The position numbers and the translations under genes are program-made. Under the pieces are notes generated by a model. The model had not been told where the DNA came from. It was given only the letters and a program-made list of their open reading frames with translations, and searched no databases. Shown here piece after piece: positions 5,469 through 7,321 of a DNA stretch of 7,321 bases (its first letter is position 1; each line of letters opens with the position of its first letter). Source of the stretch: an uncultured Solobacterium sp. (GTDB lineage Bacteria; Bacillota_I; Bacilli_A; Erysipelotrichales; Erysipelotrichaceae); contig CAJOLG010000085.1 in assembly GCA_905235315.1 (NCBI GenBank), forward strand, positions 1 through 7,321, given 5' to 3'.

Positions 5469-6503
5469 ATGGCGAAGTCTCAAGGTGTAGGAAAAAAGAA
5501 AAAAAAGCGCCGTGTCAAGGCCAGTATCCGCCGCAACTTCCGGCAGACACTGATCGTACTCGGGATGATGATCGTTTTAGTCGGTCTGTTTTTCTATATT
5601 GCCCTTCTGATCATTCTCAAAGGCCCTTCCCCGACGTTCTCCAACATGGTTGTTTCCACGATGTGGGAAACACGGCGCGGGAAAGCCATTGTGAGCGCCA
5701 TGTTTACGGAAGACGAGATTGAAGCGATCCTTTCCAAAAACTCCGTGGAAAACGCAAGCACGATCGCCAACGTCACAGATAATGACTACAGCGAATACAT
5801 TGTGACCGAAGCCCGTAAAGACAAGATCGATGTCATCGATGTCAGCGGCGGAACCTACAAGGGAAAGCTGATGATCGTTTACGATCCCTCCCGCATTGAA
5901 CTCGGTGTCAACTCTCTGATGCCCGGCGGAAATACCGGGTATTCGGTACAGGACTATGTGGAAGAGATCGGGGGTGTTGCCGGTATCAACGGCGGCGGCT
6001 TTGATGACCCCAACGGCAAGGGCGACGGTTCCATTCCGCAGGGCATTGTGATTCATAACTCCCAGATCGTCTTCGGCAAACCGGAAGACTATGAATGCCT
6101 GATCGGGTTCAATACGGCAGATCATCTGATCGTCGGATATATGACCGGCCAGGATGCGCTCGACTGGGGAATTACGGATGCGGTCACCTTCGGCCCGGTG
6201 CTCGTCTATGACGGGCATGCCTGTGCCATCACCGGAAACGGCGGCGGTCTGAATCCCCGCACCATTATCGGACAGCGTGCAGACGGAGCGGTTTTACTGC
6301 TTGTCATTGACGGACGGCAGACCTCATCGCTCGGTGCTTCCTATGAAGACTGCATCAATATCATGCTTGAACATGACGCAATCGTTGCCGCAAATCTTGA
6401 CGGAGGATCCAGTTCCGTCATGTATCTAAACGGCAAAATCATAAACAACGTAGTTTCAATGAACGGAGAACGGCTGGTACCTACCGCATGGGTCGTGAAG
6501 TAG
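5469..6503 (+). CDS. Membrane-anchored phosphodiester glycosidase (NAGPA domain) protein
   Basis: 344 residues. NAGPA-domain proteins hydrolyse sugar-phosphodiester linkages (the founding mammalian enzyme uncovers mannose-6-phosphate); bacterial members are often annotated as exopolysaccharide-related. The cytoplasmic N-terminus is strongly basic (Lys/Arg at 9-24), followed by one helix (about 27-50) and a linker. The extracytoplasmic domain (about 118-344) has AGINGGGF (171-178), FGPVLVYDG (241-249), NPRTIIGQ (262-269), LVIDGRQ (278-284) and the C-terminal LDGGSSSVMY (310-319), all hallmark positions. The ATG at 5469 lacks a clear ribosome binding site: only TTGGG lies just upstream. The next in-frame ATG, at codon 33, would cut the membrane helix, so 5469 is kept. 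An A8 run occurs in codons 11-13. The last 16 bases overlap the next gene. An outside role in trimming envelope glycopolymers is inferred. Confidence 0.9.
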   Translation: MAKSQGVGKKKKKRRVKASIRRNFRQTLIVLGMMIVLVGLFFYIALLIILKGPSPTFSNMVVSTMWETRRGKAIVSAMFTEDEIEAILSKNSVENASTIANVTDNDYSEYIVTEARKDKIDVIDVSGGTYKGKLMIVYDPSRIELGVNSLMPGGNTGYSVQDYVEEIGGVAGINGGGFDDPNGKGDGSIPQGIVIHNSQIVFGKPEDYECLIGFNTADHLIVGYMTGQDALDWGITDAVTFGPVLVYDGHACAITGNGGGLNPRTIIGQRADGAVLLLVIDGRQTSSLGASYEDCINIMLEHDAIVAANLDGGSSSVMYLNGKIINNVVSMNGERLVPTAWVVK

Positions 6504-7321
6504 ACGTCAAGTTAAAACCGAAGAAAGCATACAGCGAGCAGCTCAGAAGCGGAGCGCAGTTTTATTCCGGTCTTCTGAAGCTTTTCATTGCGGTAACCCT
6601 GCTGGGGATTCTGGTATGCGGGTATCTGTACTTCTGGCTCTATCGGTATGAGCGCCAGTCGGTCAACGGCGCCCTTACCCAGTATGTAAAGGATGTCACG
6701 GACCGCAAATGGGACAAGGTCTACTACGATGACTCCCGCTACTTCACGGAGCTCAACACAAAAGAAAGCGTGGTGGACTTCCTGCTGTATGTGTACGGTG
6801 ACAAGAAACCCGGCGGAATGACATTCTCCTGGCGCGAGACTTCCGGCAATACCCAGTACTACGATGTGTATTACCGCCAGTCCTACATTGCGACCCTGGA
6901 GACCACAAAGCCCCCTGGCAGTAAAGTATGGAAAGTACGGACGCTCATCGGCTCCAACAACTATGAGATCGATACCATCAACGGCAGCACCTTCCGGATC
7001 AACGAGATCCCGATCACCACAGACTACAGCCATGAAGAGCATCACATTCCAGGCGCATATGAAGGCTATGGACTGGATGAGAAGCTGCCCGATGTCACCC
7101 GGTACTTTATCAAAAACCTTGCCGGAACCCCGGCAATCCAGACCGAGGATTCCAATCATATCTCCGTGCGGGACTGGAGCGCCTTCCGGTATTATATCGG
7201 TCCCAAGCCGACGCCGGCACAGTACAGTGACTTTGCCAATGAGATCAGCGATACGGCAATGGCCTACTGCGAATACATCACCGAAGACGGCACATTATAT
7301 GATCTGACCCAGCATCTCCTG
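6488..7321 (+). CDS. Single-pass membrane protein of unknown function, partial at the right edge
   Basis: 278 codons are open to the end of the window with no stop; the true C-terminus is missing. A basic N-terminus (KLKPKKAY) leads into one helix (about 28-52, LLKLFIAVTLLGILVCGYLYFWLY). An extracytoplasmic region rich in Tyr, Trp and Asp follows. Residues about 57-155 read as helices followed by strands (ALTQYVKDVTDRKWDKVYY, YYDVYYRQSYIATLE, WKVRTLI), a pattern that would suit an NTF2-like fold. A second strand-rich section begins near 158 (YEIDTINGSTFRINEIPI) and contains HHIPGAY. I cannot name a family. The start is the ATG at 6488, which overlaps the previous gene by 16 bases; GGAGA at 6465-6469 is 18 bases away, farther than ideal, so translation probably depends on coupling. 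Same strand and overlap make it an operon partner of the glycosidase. Confidence 0.82.
   Translation, partial: MGREVDVKLKPKKAYSEQLRSGAQFYSGLLKLFIAVTLLGILVCGYLYFWLYRYERQSVNGALTQYVKDVTDRKWDKVYYDDSRYFTELNTKESVVDFLLYVYGDKKPGGMTFSWRETSGNTQYYDVYYRQSYIATLETTKPPGSKVWKVRTLIGSNNYEIDTINGSTFRINEIPITTDYSHEEHHIPGAYEGYGLDEKLPDVTRYFIKNLAGTPAIQTEDSNHISVRDWSAFRYYIGPKPTPAQYSDFANEISDTAMAYCEYITEDGTLYDLTQHLL

Noticed and set aside
5438..5722. Short plus-strand frame beginning with GTG in the terminator hairpin
   Set aside because: It overlaps the glycosidase gene in another frame, has no binding site, and encodes no hydrophobic or known motif.
5577..6218. Minus-strand open frame of 213 codons opposite the NAGPA gene
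   Set aside because: Shadow of a clearly conserved coding region; no promoter or ribosome binding site of its own.
6512..7159. Minus-strand open frame of 215 codons near the right edge, and a plus-strand 147-codon frame at 6864-7307
   Set aside because: Both overlap the uninterrupted 278-codon frame that begins at 6488 with a membrane helix and overlaps the previous gene as an operon partner would. The alternatives look like low-complexity shadow proteins.

Overview
The window looks like chromosomal DNA from a low-to-mid GC Gram-positive bacterium (Bacillota) with roughly balanced base composition. The evidence is AGGAGG-type ribosome binding sites, single-membrane envelope proteins (LytR-CpsA-Psr family, polyprenyl-phosphate glycosyltransferase, phosphodiester glycosidase) and TATAAT promoters. 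The LCP protein carries a solute-binding-like insert between its membrane segments and its catalytic domain. That layout, as far as I recall, resembles proteins of Erysipelotrichia, so an Erysipelotrichaceae-like gut commensal is my best guess. This is inference, not proof. I see no RNA genes, CRISPR array, insertion sequence or phage gene.

Layout. Left part (19-4035, minus strand): a tight three-gene operon, transcribed right to left. It runs from a membrane GT2 glycosyltransferase (3109-4035), through a single-pass membrane protein of unknown function (2239-3096), to a 738-residue multidomain LCP protein (19-2235). Gaps are 12 and 3 bases. Its promoter lies at 4060-4088, just after two hairpins that end the thioredoxin transcript. 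Middle part: trxA (4156-4470, minus) and a LacX-like aldose 1-epimerase (4597-5409, plus) diverge from a 126-base region in which both promoters can be recognised. Right part (plus strand): a hairpin terminator closes the epimerase unit. A perfect 16-bp palindrome overlapping an extended -10 promoter precedes a membrane-anchored phosphodiester glycosidase (5469-6503). That gene overlaps by 16 bases a second single-pass membrane protein, which runs off the right edge (6488-7321).

How it may work together. The GT2 enzyme should load a sugar onto undecaprenyl phosphate on the inner face of the membrane. The LCP enzyme acts on the outer face and in known cases transfers undecaprenyl-linked glycopolymers to peptidoglycan. 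The NAGPA-domain protein is predicted to cleave or modify sugar-phosphodiester bonds, again outside. Two unidentified membrane-tethered proteins accompany these enzymes. The window therefore reads as a cell-envelope glycan neighbourhood interrupted by two housekeeping genes (trxA and the sugar mutarotase). No flippase, no GT-C transferase and no polymerase is seen in the window. The most unusual parts are the LCP protein (shortened acidic motif, PASTA-like domain, a duplicated Cys-Trp-Cys module and a 12-base-repeat tail) and the palindrome/promoter/terminator overlap at 5415-5460.
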